A stretch of DNA of 64,000 nucleotides from Bog-473 sp963753115 (GTDB taxonomy: Bacteria; Actinomycetota; Acidimicrobiia; Acidimicrobiales; RAAP-2), in contig CAVWBB010000002.1 of the NCBI GenBank assembly GCA_963753115.1, positions 145,943-209,942 of the forward strand, given 5' to 3'. The notes under the pieces are model-generated. The model ran no database searches. It saw nothing but the letters and a program-made list of their open reading frames with translations, and was not told the DNA's origin. Shown in pieces: positions 32,729 through 41,876 of this stretch; position 1 is the first letter of the stretch, and every line of letters begins with the position of its first letter. The translations under genes were made by a program, and so were the position numbers.

Positions 32729-34093
32729 TCAGCCCCCCGCCTCCCCCACCTCACCGAGGTTGCGGTAGTCACGCTGGATGAACTTCGGCGCACGAGCCGC
32801 TCGACGTCCCGTCACGTAGGAGAGGCCACCGAGTGCGGCCAGCACCGCCATGGTGGCATCGCCCTGGGGCAGCGTGAACACGACGATCAGGGGAATCAAC
32901 GAGCCGATCACCCAGACCAACTGTTGACGCATACCGAAACGGGCGAAGGCCCTGCCCTGCGCGGACAGCGGGATCAGGCGCTGCGTCATGGCGTCGAACG
33001 ACGGCTGGGCCACTGCGCCACACAGCCCGACCATGAACGCCAGCACGACCTGAGCGAGCAGCGTGCCCCACACGGCGACCCCGGCCGCCGAGATCGCGAT
33101 CAGCCAGAGTGAGCTCAGCAGCAACTGCTGCTCCGTCAGGCGCTTCCGCAGCCTGCCGACCAGGACCAGCCCGACGATGGCCCCTGCCCCGCTGCCAGCC
33201 AGCACGAGGCCGTACCAGTAGAGCCCGACACCGTGCATGCGGCGCAACCCGAAGGCCAGCATGAAGATCATGAATCCCTGCAGCCCCCGCACGATGCACA
33301 TGGCGCTGAGACCCAGCATGACCTCGGGATGCCCCATGGGCTGCAGGCGCAGCAGGTCGCGCTCTCTGTCCTGCGCCTCCCCGGCTTGGCCGTATTCGCG
33401 CACCTTGACGGTCTCGTCGGTCCACAGGCGTTCGCCCTTGCCACCGGAGAGCACCGGAAGGCGGGCGCCGGCGACCGCCGCGGCGACGAAGACCAAGGTG
33501 GCCAGGACGAGGACCGCCGGGGAACTCCCGATTTTGTACAGGATCACTGCGGGCACCGACACCACGAAGCCAGCCAGCGTGCCGAGAAGTGTGAGGCGCG
33601 CGTTGAGCGTCGCGTAGCCCGCCTGCTCCCCCTCCCCGCCGGGCCCGGTGAGCGCAGCCATCTCCGGGACCAACGCGCCCTTCGTGACCAGGTAGAGCTT
33701 CGAGCACACGAGGACGAGGAACGCCAGGGGGAACAACAGCAGGCTGTGGATGTGCATCGCCATGAGCGGGCACAGCACCGCCCGCCCGATGGCCGACGAG
33801 ACGACCATGGCGCGGCGCGCCCCGCGACTGCGGTCGATGAGCGGTCCGAGCAACGGCGACACGATGGCGAACGGAAGCAGCGTGAAGAGGAGGTAGAGCA
33901 GGACCTTGTGATCGGCCGCGTCGGGCGAGATCGAGAAGAAGAGCGAGCCCGCCAGCGAGATCGTGACCAACGTGTCGCCGCCGAGCATGGCGCACTGCAC
34001 CAGCGAGAGCCGGCCGATCGGATTCGACTGGTCGAACAGGTCCTTCTGGGCCTGCTTGGCCATGTCCTTGAACTGCTCGACCTTGGGGGACAT
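32729..34093 (-). CDS. Major facilitator superfamily transporter
   Basis: 454 residues, start ATG 34093 ('MSPKVEQFKDMAKQAQKDLFD'). About 12 hydrophobic segments; 'GPLIDRSRGARRAMVVSS' after helix 2 is the MFS loop-2-3 motif, echoed by 'VGRLRKRLTEQQLLL' between helices 8 and 9. A cytoplasmic loop of about 45 residues ('KVREYGQAGEAQDRERDLL') lies between the two halves. Substrate unknown. Divergent from the RAM-domain gene. Confidence 0.88.
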   Translation of the reverse strand: MSPKVEQFKDMAKQAQKDLFDQSNPIGRLSLVQCAMLGGDTLVTISLAGSLFFSISPDAADHKVLLYLLFTLLPFAIVSPLLGPLIDRSRGARRAMVVSSAIGRAVLCPLMAMHIHSLLLFPLAFLVLVCSKLYLVTKGALVPEMAALTGPGGEGEQAGYATLNARLTLLGTLAGFVVSVPAVILYKIGSSPAVLVLATLVFVAAAVAGARLPVLSGGKGERLWTDETVKVREYGQAGEAQDRERDLLRLQPMGHPEVMLGLSAMCIVRGLQGFMIFMLAFGLRRMHGVGLYWYGLVLAGSGAGAIVGLVLVGRLRKRLTEQQLLLSSLWLIAISAAGVAVWGTLLAQVVLAFMVGLCGAVAQPSFDAMTQRLIPLSAQGRAFARFGMRQQLVWVIGSLIPLIVVFTLPQGDATMAVLAALGGLSYVTGRRAARAPKFIQRDYRNLGEVGEAGG

Positions 34094-34120
34094 CGCCACC
34101 AGGCCAATGTACGGTGTGCC

Positions 34121-34357
34121 GTGACCGTCCGTGCGTACGTCTTGATTCAGACCGACGTGGGAAAGGCGGCCTACGTCGCCCAGCAAGTGGCCGGGATTGA
34201 GGGTGTCATCGTCGCCGACGGCGTGACGGGGCCGTATGACGTGATCGCCCGGGCGGAGGCTCCCTCCATGGACGATCTCGGCCGCATGGTCGTGCGCGAC
34301 GTGCAACAGATCGACGGCATCACCCGGACCATCACCTGTCCCGTCGTCACGATCTGA
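34121..34357 (+). CDS. Stand-alone Lrp/AsnC ligand-binding (RAM) domain protein
   Basis: 78 residues, GTG start 34121 ('VTVRAYVLIQTDVGKAAYVA'). The alpha/beta pattern and 'GVTGPYDVIARAEAPSMDDLGRMVV' match the RAM domain of Lrp/AsnC regulators; no DNA-binding helix-turn-helix is present. Such proteins likely bind small ligands or modulate partners as oligomers. 27 nt separate it from the divergent MFS gene. Confidence 0.85.
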   Translation: MTVRAYVLIQTDVGKAAYVAQQVAGIEGVIVADGVTGPYDVIARAEAPSMDDLGRMVVRDVQQIDGITRTITCPVVTI

Positions 34358-34665
34358 CCCCACCGGGCGTTCCCGCAATGCGGGTTCGTGGCGAGCATCG
34401 CCGAGGCGACGGTCCGCGGTTTGCTACATGGCCGTTGCCACGCCTGGAACCCTCTCAGGGGACGCTCCCTGAGCAATGCCCACTTCCAGAATCCCCGTTG
34501 GCGCGGGGTTCTGCGGGTTTTCGCGGGAGTTTCCCGCGAACCGGTCGGTCACCGGGCGTGCCGTGGGTATGGGTTTGGCTGGACACGCTCGTGTCCCCCG
34601 TTCGCGTCCATCAGCCGCCAACCCAGTCAACCGCCCGCCATGCCGCCCTCGAAGGAGCAGCCGTC

Positions 34666-35321
34666 TTGTCTCCAGTCGCACGTTCGCGTCGCCGTCTACG
34701 TCCACGCGCCTCCTCGCTGTTGTCCATCATCCTCTTCGCCGTTCTGGCCTTCCTGTCCTCACAACTGGTCATCTCGGGAGCCGGAGCGGCATCGCCGCAC
34801 CCCTCGCCGGCGATGTCGAGCGAAGCAGCCAGCGCCCTGACGGCGACCATCGTGCGTCCGACCACCCCCGTTCCACCGCCCCCCGCTCCTCCCACGCCAC
34901 CAGTGGCCACCACGACGACGACCAGCACCACAGACGACCACCACCCCGACGACCTCCGGCCGCAGCTCCGGCCGCGGCTCCGGCCCCGGCCCCCAGCGCC
35001 TCACCGGCGGCAGCTCCCGCGCCCCCGCCGGCCGACCCGGGTGTGGTGCCCCCCGTCGGCCAGGCAACCGCCTGGGGCTGCAGCGCCGCTCTGGCCTATC
35101 TGCAGGCCTATGCCGCCAAGGGGTTCGCCCTGGAGTGTCCCGGCTATGCCGAAGGGCACCAAGCCATGACCTGTCTGAACGTGGCTGGGGTCTGCCCCGG
35201 TTCGGCGGTCATCGCCATTGCCGATGCGTGCCCGCAGGCCTACATGAACGAGGCCTCCAACTCTTACGTCATCACCGGGACCTCCGACGCGGCGATCGAC
35301 CCGTACGGGTCCTGCCCCTGA
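34666..35321 (+). pseudogene. Secreted protein with C-terminal Cys-rich domain, frameshifted in its linker
   Basis: The TTG start at 34666 has GAAGGAG 8 nt upstream. The first frame gives a signal peptide ('SLLSIILFAVLAFLSSQLV', cleavage near 'GAGAAS') and a Pro/Thr linker ('VATTTTTSTT'). The rest reads in a second frame: a Pro/Ala linker ('APAAAPAPAPSASP'), then a compact domain with 'QATAWGCSAALAYLQAYAAKG', 'CPGYAEGHQAMTC', 'VCPGSAVIAIADACPQAYMNE' and 'IDPYGSCP'. Total length is 656 nt, two over a multiple of three, so one small indel near 34920-34960 joins the frames. Function unknown; the domain suggests a disulfide-bonded secreted module. Confidence 0.65.
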
Positions 35322-35928
35322 AACAGCGCGTTCCGCGAGGCGACGCCCACAACCCGTCAGCCGAACGGTGGCGGCAAACTGCCCGCTTCTGCCGGCGGTG
35401 TCCACGCCATGTCGGGCCAGTCGAGCAGGATCGCATTGCTCCATCTCCATGCGCTCGGTGTGGAAGCGAGTCCGTCGTCCTCTCCGAGCGTGCGGGACGC
35501 CGGAAGCAATGAGTGGATCGCGTCGCGCGTGCGTCACGAGTTGCGCCACGAAACGGAGGATCGGTTTGCGGCATTGCGGGAAACGGCATCATGTGCGAGT
35601 TGCGACGCCGTTGATGATCGCAATGACTGCAGCGATTGCAGTGTGAGCATCACCGGCATCACCCAAGTGTCGAAAGGTGCGCGACGGATCGGGGCCGCCA
35701 CCCTTCACCACCCATGTGCCAGCGCGGCGTAAGGTGCACACCCGCGGACTCGCCTTACCGCGGAGAGACGCAAACTCCATACGGTGTCGCACCGCTGGTC
35801 ACCGACGGAGTGCACCACGTTGCTCAACTCGGTGTCGGGGGAGCAAGGCTGCGAGATCCGCCGCCTTGCGGTCGGCCATGGCAGGGGACCTGCAGCCGTC
35901 GACGGGGAACACAGAAGGGGAGCAGGAA
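35322..35928. other. 607-bp intergenic stretch with no supported gene
   Basis: Short frames are open on both strands but none has a good start, consistent codon bias or recognisable motif. It probably contains the promoter of the repeat protein at 35929, but I cannot point to its elements. Confidence 0.5.
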
Positions 35929-37299
35929 ATGCGAACGGGGTATCGAAACAGGATTGGCCCGGGCGGACGTCGTGCGGGCCGGGTGGTGGTGCTTCTGGCA
36001 TCACTGTTCACGCTTACCTCTGCCTTGGCACTGAGCACCGCGGCAACCGCCGGCGCCATCGGGTCCTTCGGGCCCCATGCCGGTGCTGGCTCATCGCTCT
36101 CTGGAGCGCCGCCGGCTGCCGGTCACGCGCACCCATCCACGACGGCGGCGCCCCTCACCCAGGCCATCGTCACGGTGACGGCCCTGGCGTCGGGCAACGC
36201 GACGGTGTTCACCATGGGAAGCGTCGCGCCCACATGCGGTGCCACGGGAATCATCTGCACGACATTCAGCGACGGCACGAATGGCGGCCGGTTCAACTTC
36301 AGCCCACCCGCCGGATCGAGCTTGACCCCGGGGGCGCTCTTCGCGGGAGGATCGCTCAATGTGACGATGGGCCCTGCCACTTGTGGAACCAACGCCTCGG
36401 ACTCCACGGCGGTCGAGCTCGACCAGTACACCGCCACGGCGAGCGCCGTGACCACGCTGGCGGTCCAGTTCGATTGCACCTCGTCGACCACCGACATCGC
36501 GGGAACGATCGCCTTCAACATCGTTCCGACCGACCCGGGGGCGGGGTATTACATCTTCGGCCAGGCCGGCGAACTGACAGGGTTCGGCAACGACAACTAC
36601 CTCGTGTACCTCGACGGTGCCATGAACTACAACCTCAACGCCCCGATCGTCGGCATGGCACCCACGCCGGACGGTGGCGGCTACTGGATGGTCGGCTCCG
36701 ACGGAGGGGTGTACGCCAGCGGCGATGCGCAGTTCTACGGCTCGACCGGGAATCTGCACCTGAACAAGCCCGTGGTCGGCATGGCGGCCACGCCTGACGG
36801 CAAGGGCTATTGGTTCGTGGCGTCGGACGGTGGGATCTTCAACTACGGCGATGCGCAGTTCTACGGCTCGACCGGGAGCATGCACCTCAACAAGCCGATC
36901 GTCGGCATGGCGACGACGCCGTCGGGTCACGGTTACTGGCTGGTGGCGTCAGACGGTGGGATCTTCGCCTACGGCGATGCGCAGTTCTACGGCTCGACTG
37001 GGAGCATCCACCTGAACAAGCCCGTGGTCGGCATGGCGTCGACTCCTTCGGGTCACGGCTACTGGTTCGTGGCGTCGGACGGCGGGATCTTCGCCTACGG
37101 CGATGCGCAGTTCTACGGCTCGACCGGGAGCATCCACCTGAACGAGCCCATCGTCGGCATGACTCCGACACCCGATGGCGGCGGCTACTGGTTCACGGCC
37201 TCGGACGGTGGGGTCTTCAACTACGGGTCGGCCGGGTTCGCCGGCAGTCTTGGTGGCACCGGCATCACCGATGTGGCAGGCATGAGCCTCGGGATGTGA
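35929..37299 (+). CDS. Secreted protein with six 42-residue 'GYWxVASDGG' repeats
   Basis: 456 residues, ATG 35929 with AGGGGAG upstream. Signal peptide: basic start, hydrophobic 'VVVLLASLFTLTSALAL', likely cleavage near 'ATAGA'. Residues ~60-205 form a Thr/Ala-rich beta-type domain with four cysteines ('PTCGATGIICTTF', 'ATCGTN', 'FDCTSS'). Residues ~206-455 are six units of about 42 residues (consensus GYWFVASDGGIFNYGDAQFYGSTG plus a 'LNKPVVGMA-TP-G' half, given in two pieces); the first and last are degenerate. The pattern suggests beta-propeller-like blades (inference). Extracellular; ligand unknown. Related to the protein at 62272. Confidence 0.88.
   Translation: MRTGYRNRIGPGGRRAGRVVVLLASLFTLTSALALSTAATAGAIGSFGPHAGAGSSLSGAPPAAGHAHPSTTAAPLTQAIVTVTALASGNATVFTMGSVAPTCGATGIICTTFSDGTNGGRFNFSPPAGSSLTPGALFAGGSLNVTMGPATCGTNASDSTAVELDQYTATASAVTTLAVQFDCTSSTTDIAGTIAFNIVPTDPGAGYYIFGQAGELTGFGNDNYLVYLDGAMNYNLNAPIVGMAPTPDGGGYWMVGSDGGVYASGDAQFYGSTGNLHLNKPVVGMAATPDGKGYWFVASDGGIFNYGDAQFYGSTGSMHLNKPIVGMATTPSGHGYWLVASDGGIFAYGDAQFYGSTGSIHLNKPVVGMASTPSGHGYWFVASDGGIFAYGDAQFYGSTGSIHLNEPIVGMTPTPDGGGYWFTASDGGVFNYGSAGFAGSLGGTGITDVAGMSLGM
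36544..37296 (+). repeat. Six tandem ~126-bp coding repeats
   Basis: Units start at 36544 (135 bp, degenerate), 36679, 36805, 36931, 37057 and 37183 (partial). Units 3-5 are nearly identical in DNA as well as protein, indicating recent duplication or gene conversion. Confidence 0.9.
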
Positions 37300-37375
37300 C
37301 ATTCCGATCAGTCCAGGCTGCGCTGCGAGGAGGGCTCCGAAAGGGGCCCTCCTCCCGCGCCCGGGTCGAGGACGC

Positions 37376-38554
37376 CTAGCTCAGCGCCCCGGACTCGCGC
37401 AGCTTGGCGACGACGCTCTCGTCCACACCCCACTCCAGGAGGCCCGAGATGGTGTCCGCTCCAGGCGGCGATGGGGGCTTGGAAACGACGGACGGCGTCT
37501 TGGAGAACCGCGGTGCCGGTGCCGGCTGCACGGCGCCGTCGACCTCGATGTAGGTCGAGCGGGCAACGTTGTGCGGGTGTTCGTGCGCCTCCCAGGGCGA
37601 CAGCACGGGTGCCACACAGGCGTCCGTGCCGTCGAAGATGGCGCACCACTCGTCGCGGGTCTTGGACTTGAAGATCGCGGCGAAGCGCTCCTTCATCGCC
37701 GGCCAGTCCTCGCGCGACTGCTGGTGCGGCAACGTCTCGTCGCCGGCCAGGCCGAGACCGTCGAGCAGGGCGGCGTAGAACTGTGCCTCAATGCCGCCGG
37801 CGGCCATCCACTTCCCGTCCGACGTCTCGTACACCTCGTAGAAGGGCGCGCCCGTGTCGAGCATGTTCGATCCCCGCTTCTCGTTCCAGATGCCGAACAA
37901 ATGGAAGGCGTGGATCATCGTCATGAGGGAGGCGGCGCCGTCGACCATGGCGGCATCGACCACCTGGCCCTCGCCGGAGCGTGCCGATTCGAGCAGGGCG
38001 GCCACCATGCCGAAGGCCAGCAACATGCCGCCCCCACCGAAGTCGCCCAGCAGGTTCAGCGGCGGCACGGGCGCCGAGTCGGCCCGGCCCAGCGGCCACA
38101 GCGCGCCGCCGATGGCGATGTAGTCGATGTCGTGCCCCGCCATGGGTGCCATCGGCCCGTCCTGGCCCCATCCGGTCATGCGCCCGTAGACGAGCCGGGG
38201 GTTGCGCCCGAAACAGGCCTCGGGCCCGATGCCGAGCCGCTCGGCGACGCCGGGGCGGAATCCCTCGATCAGCCCGTCTGCCTCTTCCACGAGTCCCAGC
38301 ACGAGCTCGACCGCATCGGGGTTCTTCAAGTCGATGCCCACCGACGGACGTGACCGGTTCAACAGGTCCCAGTAGGGTCCCGACCCCGAGGCCTTGAGCT
38401 CCTCCCCCCGTTCCACCGCTCCGGGAGCGGCCCGTTCGAGCCGGAGGACCTGCGCGCCGGCATCGGCCAGCATCATGCAGGTGTACGGCGCCGGCCCGAT
38501 GCCCGCCACCTCAATGATCTTGATCCCGCTCAACGGTCCACTGCGGTCGGCCAT
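37376..38554 (-). CDS. CaiB/BaiF family CoA-transferase
   Basis: 392 residues, start ATG 38554 ('MADRSGPLSGIKIIEVAGIGPAPYTCMMLADAGA' in outline). 'LLNRSRPSVGIDLKNPDAVELV', 'FRPGVAERLGIGPEA', 'YGRMTGWGQDGPMAPMAGHDIDYIA' (with the catalytic Asp in GHDIDY) and 'DAAMVDGAASL' are class III CoA-transferase motifs. The 'AGHDIDYIAIGGAL' variant is also typical of alpha-methylacyl-CoA racemases, a plausible alternative. Divergent from galK with 65 bp between. Confidence 0.9.
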   Translation of the reverse strand: MADRSGPLSGIKIIEVAGIGPAPYTCMMLADAGAQVLRLERAAPGAVERGEELKASGSGPYWDLLNRSRPSVGIDLKNPDAVELVLGLVEEADGLIEGFRPGVAERLGIGPEACFGRNPRLVYGRMTGWGQDGPMAPMAGHDIDYIAIGGALWPLGRADSAPVPPLNLLGDFGGGGMLLAFGMVAALLESARSGEGQVVDAAMVDGAASLMTMIHAFHLFGIWNEKRGSNMLDTGAPFYEVYETSDGKWMAAGGIEAQFYAALLDGLGLAGDETLPHQQSREDWPAMKERFAAIFKSKTRDEWCAIFDGTDACVAPVLSPWEAHEHPHNVARSTYIEVDGAVQPAPAPRFSKTPSVVSKPPSPPGADTISGLLEWGVDESVVAKLRESGALS

Positions 38555-38619
38555 CGCAGGATCGTGACCCGTGCCGCCCACGACGGTCAAGCCGGTGTGT
38601 CCTGCGCCAAGCTGGGGGC

Positions 38620-39642
38620 GTGCCATCAGCCCGTGCCCCTGGACGAGTGACCCTCATCGGCGACCACACCGACTACAACGGCGGGCTCTCGCTGCCGATG
38701 GCCATCGACCTGGCCACCGAGGTGACCTTCACCCCGAAGTCCGGCAGCTTCCTCTTCGGGATCGACTCGGACCAGTTCCCCGGCCAGCCGATCGAGATTC
38801 TGCTGGGCGACACCGCCCCGGTCCCGCACGAGGCGGCGTTGGCGGCTGGGCTCTTGCGCGCCCAGGCTCCGCCGTCGGGTGGGGTCGCCCGGGTCACGAG
38901 CACCCTGCCGGTCGGGGCGGGGCTGTCCTCGAGCGCCGCGTTCGCGGTCGCGTTGCTGCTCGCCCTCGGCCACGACCCCGATCCCCTCTCGTTGGCACAC
39001 GACTGCCAGGAGGCCGAGCGCAGCGCAGGCTCGCATGTGGGCCTGCTCGATCCGCTGGCCATCGCCGCCGCGGTCGCCGGCCATGCGCTCCACATCGACT
39101 TCGCCACGCTGCAGATGCACCAGGTGCCCATCCCCGAGGACGCGGCCTTCGTCATCGTGCACAGCGAGGCGCCCCGACTGCTCACCAGCACCCCCTACGC
39201 CACACGGCGCGCCGAATGCGAACGGGCTGCGCACATCATCGGGCGCCCGCTCGGCACCTGCGAGATCGGTGACCTCAGCGCGCTGCATGATCCCGTCCTG
39301 CGCCGCCGGGCCCGTCACGTGGTGACGGAGTGCGCCCGGGTGGTCGAGGCGGAGCGGCTCTTGGCCCGTGGCAACCTCGTTGGGTTGGGCGCCGTCATGA
39401 CCGAGGGCCACCAGAGCCTGGCGCTCGACTACCGGGTCTCGGTACCTGCCGTCGACGAGCTGGTGGACGACCTGCTGGCCCAGCCGGGTGTCCTCGGGGC
39501 CCGTATGAGCGGCGGGGGATTCGGCGGGTGCGTCATTGCGCTCTGCCTGCCGGACTCGCCGGCGCTCGAACCGGAGGCCCACGCCCCGCGGCGGGCCTGG
39601 CGGATCAGCCCTGCTGCCGGCGCAACTCGTCTTGGGACGTAG
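38620..39642 (+). CDS. galK: Galactokinase (GHMP family)
   Basis: 340 residues with a GTG start at 38620. 'APGRVTLIGDHTDYNGGLSLPMAI' is the galactokinase signature, with Asp where the usual signature has Glu (GEHTDY). The ATP-binding loop is 'LPVGAGLSSSAAFAVALL', and 'ARMSGGGFGGCVIAL' is the third GHMP motif. It is about 40 residues shorter than typical GalK. Phosphorylates galactose at C1; a related sugar is possible. Its last 38 bp overlap the convergent trpD gene. Confidence 0.85.
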   Translation: MPSARAPGRVTLIGDHTDYNGGLSLPMAIDLATEVTFTPKSGSFLFGIDSDQFPGQPIEILLGDTAPVPHEAALAAGLLRAQAPPSGGVARVTSTLPVGAGLSSSAAFAVALLLALGHDPDPLSLAHDCQEAERSAGSHVGLLDPLAIAAAVAGHALHIDFATLQMHQVPIPEDAAFVIVHSEAPRLLTSTPYATRRAECERAAHIIGRPLGTCEIGDLSALHDPVLRRRARHVVTECARVVEAERLLARGNLVGLGAVMTEGHQSLALDYRVSVPAVDELVDDLLAQPGVLGARMSGGGFGGCVIALCLPDSPALEPEAHAPRRAWRISPAAGATRLGT

Positions 39643-40672
39643 CGACCAGCGCGTGCAATACCCCAACCGCCCGGCCGCTGTCGATCGACTCCGCCGCCAG
39701 AGCCAGTCCGCCCTGCAGGTCCTGTGCCCGTCCCGCCACCATGAGGGCGGCCGCAGCGTTCAGGATCCCGATGTCCCGCCTGGCGCCCTCCTCCCCCTGG
39801 AGCACGTCACGGATCACGCCGGCGTTGAACGCGGCGTCGCCGCCCCGGAGGTCTGCCATCGTGGCCGGCGCGAAACCGAGCGCCTGGGGATCGACGCGCC
39901 ACTCCGACAGTTCGAACGCACCATCGCCGTCGCCGCGCACCTCCAGCACGTTGGCGGGCGATGTCACGCTCAGCTCGTCGAGGCCGTCATCGGCGTGCAC
40001 GATGAGCGTGCGCAGGCTCCCGGTCGCCCCGAAGACGCCCGCCATGATCGGCGCCATAGCCGGGTCGCTGACGCCGACCAGCTGGCGGCGGGTGCGGGCG
40101 GGGTTGATCAGGGGGCCGAGGAAGTTGAACACCGTCGGCACGCCCAGCTCCTTGCGGACCGGGCCGATGAAGCGCATGGCGGGATGGAAGCGCTGGGCGA
40201 AGCAGAACCCCATGCCGGCCTCGGCGACACAACGGGCCACCCCTTCGGGACCGAGCTCGATCGCCACCCCGAGTGCCTCGAGCACGTCCGCCGTCCCCAC
40301 CGACGACGAGGCAGCGCGGTTGCCGTGCTTGCACACCGGCACGCCCGCCCCTGCCGTGATGAATGCAGCCAGTGTCGTCACGTTGATGCTGGCCAGCCGG
40401 TCGCCGCCGGTCCCGACCAGGTCGACGGCCACCTCGGCGTCCTCGTCCCGCAGCGGGCAGGGCACGGCGGCATCGACCATGGCCCGGGCCAATCCGGTGA
40501 CCTCCTCGGCCGTCTCGCCCTTGGCGTGCAGGAGAGCCAGGAACGCTCCCACCTGGGCCGGTGTGGCCTCGCCCGACACCACGATCTGCAGGGTCTCCTC
40601 GGCCTCCGTCGCGCTCAGCGGCTCCCGCCGGGACAGCCGGGCCAGAACCTCGGGCCAGGTCAGTCCCACCAC
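39605..40672 (-). CDS. trpD: Anthranilate phosphoribosyltransferase
   Basis: 355 residues from GTG 40672 (GTG 40669 is also possible), overlapping the end of the acyl-CoA dehydrogenase gene. 'VDLVGTGGDRLASINVTTLAAF' is the PRPP/Mg motif, 'VPVCKHGNRAASSSVGTADVLEALG' the conserved KHGNRxxSS segment, 'FFAQRFHPAM'-like 'FCFAQRFHPAMRFIGPVRKELGVPTVFNFLGPLINPA' in parts follows. Second step of tryptophan synthesis. No other trp genes are nearby. Confidence 0.93.
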   Translation of the reverse strand: MVGLTWPEVLARLSRREPLSATEAEETLQIVVSGEATPAQVGAFLALLHAKGETAEEVTGLARAMVDAAVPCPLRDEDAEVAVDLVGTGGDRLASINVTTLAAFITAGAGVPVCKHGNRAASSSVGTADVLEALGVAIELGPEGVARCVAEAGMGFCFAQRFHPAMRFIGPVRKELGVPTVFNFLGPLINPARTRRQLVGVSDPAMAPIMAGVFGATGSLRTLIVHADDGLDELSVTSPANVLEVRGDGDGAFELSEWRVDPQALGFAPATMADLRGGDAAFNAGVIRDVLQGEEGARRDIGILNAAAALMVAGRAQDLQGGLALAAESIDSGRAVGVLHALVATSQDELRRQQG

Positions 40673-41833
40673 AGGTCCCGATCCAGCACGCCCCGGGCAA
40701 TCAGGCCCAGCTGCACCTGCGAGGTGCCCTCCACAATCGTGAGCTGCTTGGCGTCGCGGTACCACTGCTCGGTGGGGTGCTCCTCCATGTACCCGGCCGC
40801 TCCGAGCAGCTGGACGGCCAGCGACGACGCACGCACCGCCAGCTCGGTGGCGTGGTACTTGGCCATGGACAGGTACGGGACGAATTCTTTGGTGAACTTG
40901 CCCTCGTCGGCGAGCACGGCTGCTCTGTAGGTCAGCAGCCGTGCCGCCTCAATGTCGACGGCGCACTTGGCGATTTCCCACTGGATCCCCTGGAAGTCGG
41001 CGATGGTCTTGCCGAAGGCTGCCCGCTGCTGCACGTACTCGGTGGCGTACATGAGGGCGCCCTCGGCCAGGCCGATGCCGCGGGCGGCGACGATCGGCCG
41101 CATGGCGTTCAGCCCCAGCATGGCCAGCCGGAACCCGCCCACCTCCCCGATGACGTTCTCCGCCGGGACGTGGACGTCGGTGAGGAGCAGCTCGCCGGTG
41201 TCGACTCCCTTCACGCCCATCTTGTGATCGGTCCGGCCCACCTCGACCCCGTCCCACGCCCGCTCGACGATGAAGGCCGTGATGGAGTCGTGGGCTCGGC
41301 TGGCCGGATCGCTGGTCTTGGCGAACACGGTGTACCAGTCGGCCTCGCGCACCCCGGACATCCAGCACTTGGTGCCGTTGAGCACCCATCCGCCCTCGGC
41401 GCCGTCGTGGCACCCCGCGGGTCCGCATGCCCATCACGTCGCTCCCCGCCTGGGGCTCGGACAGCCCGAAGGCCGCACGCTGGGTTCCGTCGCAGATGCC
41501 CGGCAGATACCGCGTCTTTTGCTCCTCGGTGCCGGCGATCATGACCGGCCCGGTCGGGAGGCGGGTCAGCAGAAGCATCAGCGCCGCCGAGTTGGAGTAC
41601 TTCGCCACCTCCTCAATGGCCAGGGCCAGACCGAGGATGCCGGCCCCGGACCCCCCGTACTCGACCGGGATGCACAGCCCGAGGAGTCCGGCATCGCGGA
41701 ACGCGTCGAAGATGTCGGTCGGGTAGGTGCCCTCTTTGTCGATGGCCCGGGCGCGGGGCTGGACCTTGTCCTGAGCGAGGCGCCGAACGGAATTTCTGAG
41801 CTCCAAAAGCTCGTCTGGGAGTTCAAAATGCAC
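40660..41833 (-). pseudogene. Acyl-CoA dehydrogenase, interrupted by a +1 frameshift
   Basis: The GTG start at 41833 gives 'HFELPDELLELRNSVRRLAQDKV' through 'AAFGLSEPQAGSDVMGMRTRG'. The frame then changes near 41411-41418, in the run GCGGGGTGCC, and the rest ('CHDGAEGGWVLNGTKCWMSG' to 'RGVLDRDLWWD') reads in the next frame. The total is 1174 nt, one more than a multiple of three, so one extra G explains it. 'EHPTEQWYRDAKQLTIVEGTSQVQLGLIAR' (in parts) is the C-terminal motif, with the catalytic-base Glu in IVEGTS. If repaired the protein is 390 residues, normal for FAD-dependent acyl-CoA dehydrogenases. Confidence 0.9.
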
Positions 41834-41876
41834 CGGTGAAGGCTACCGGACCTCCAGGCCAGGTACTTTCTGGACC

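Noticed and set aside
33233..34120. Plus-strand open frame leading into the RAM-domain gene
   Set aside because: It is antisense to the MFS gene. Only the part from GTG 34121 has the Lrp/AsnC-type sequence.
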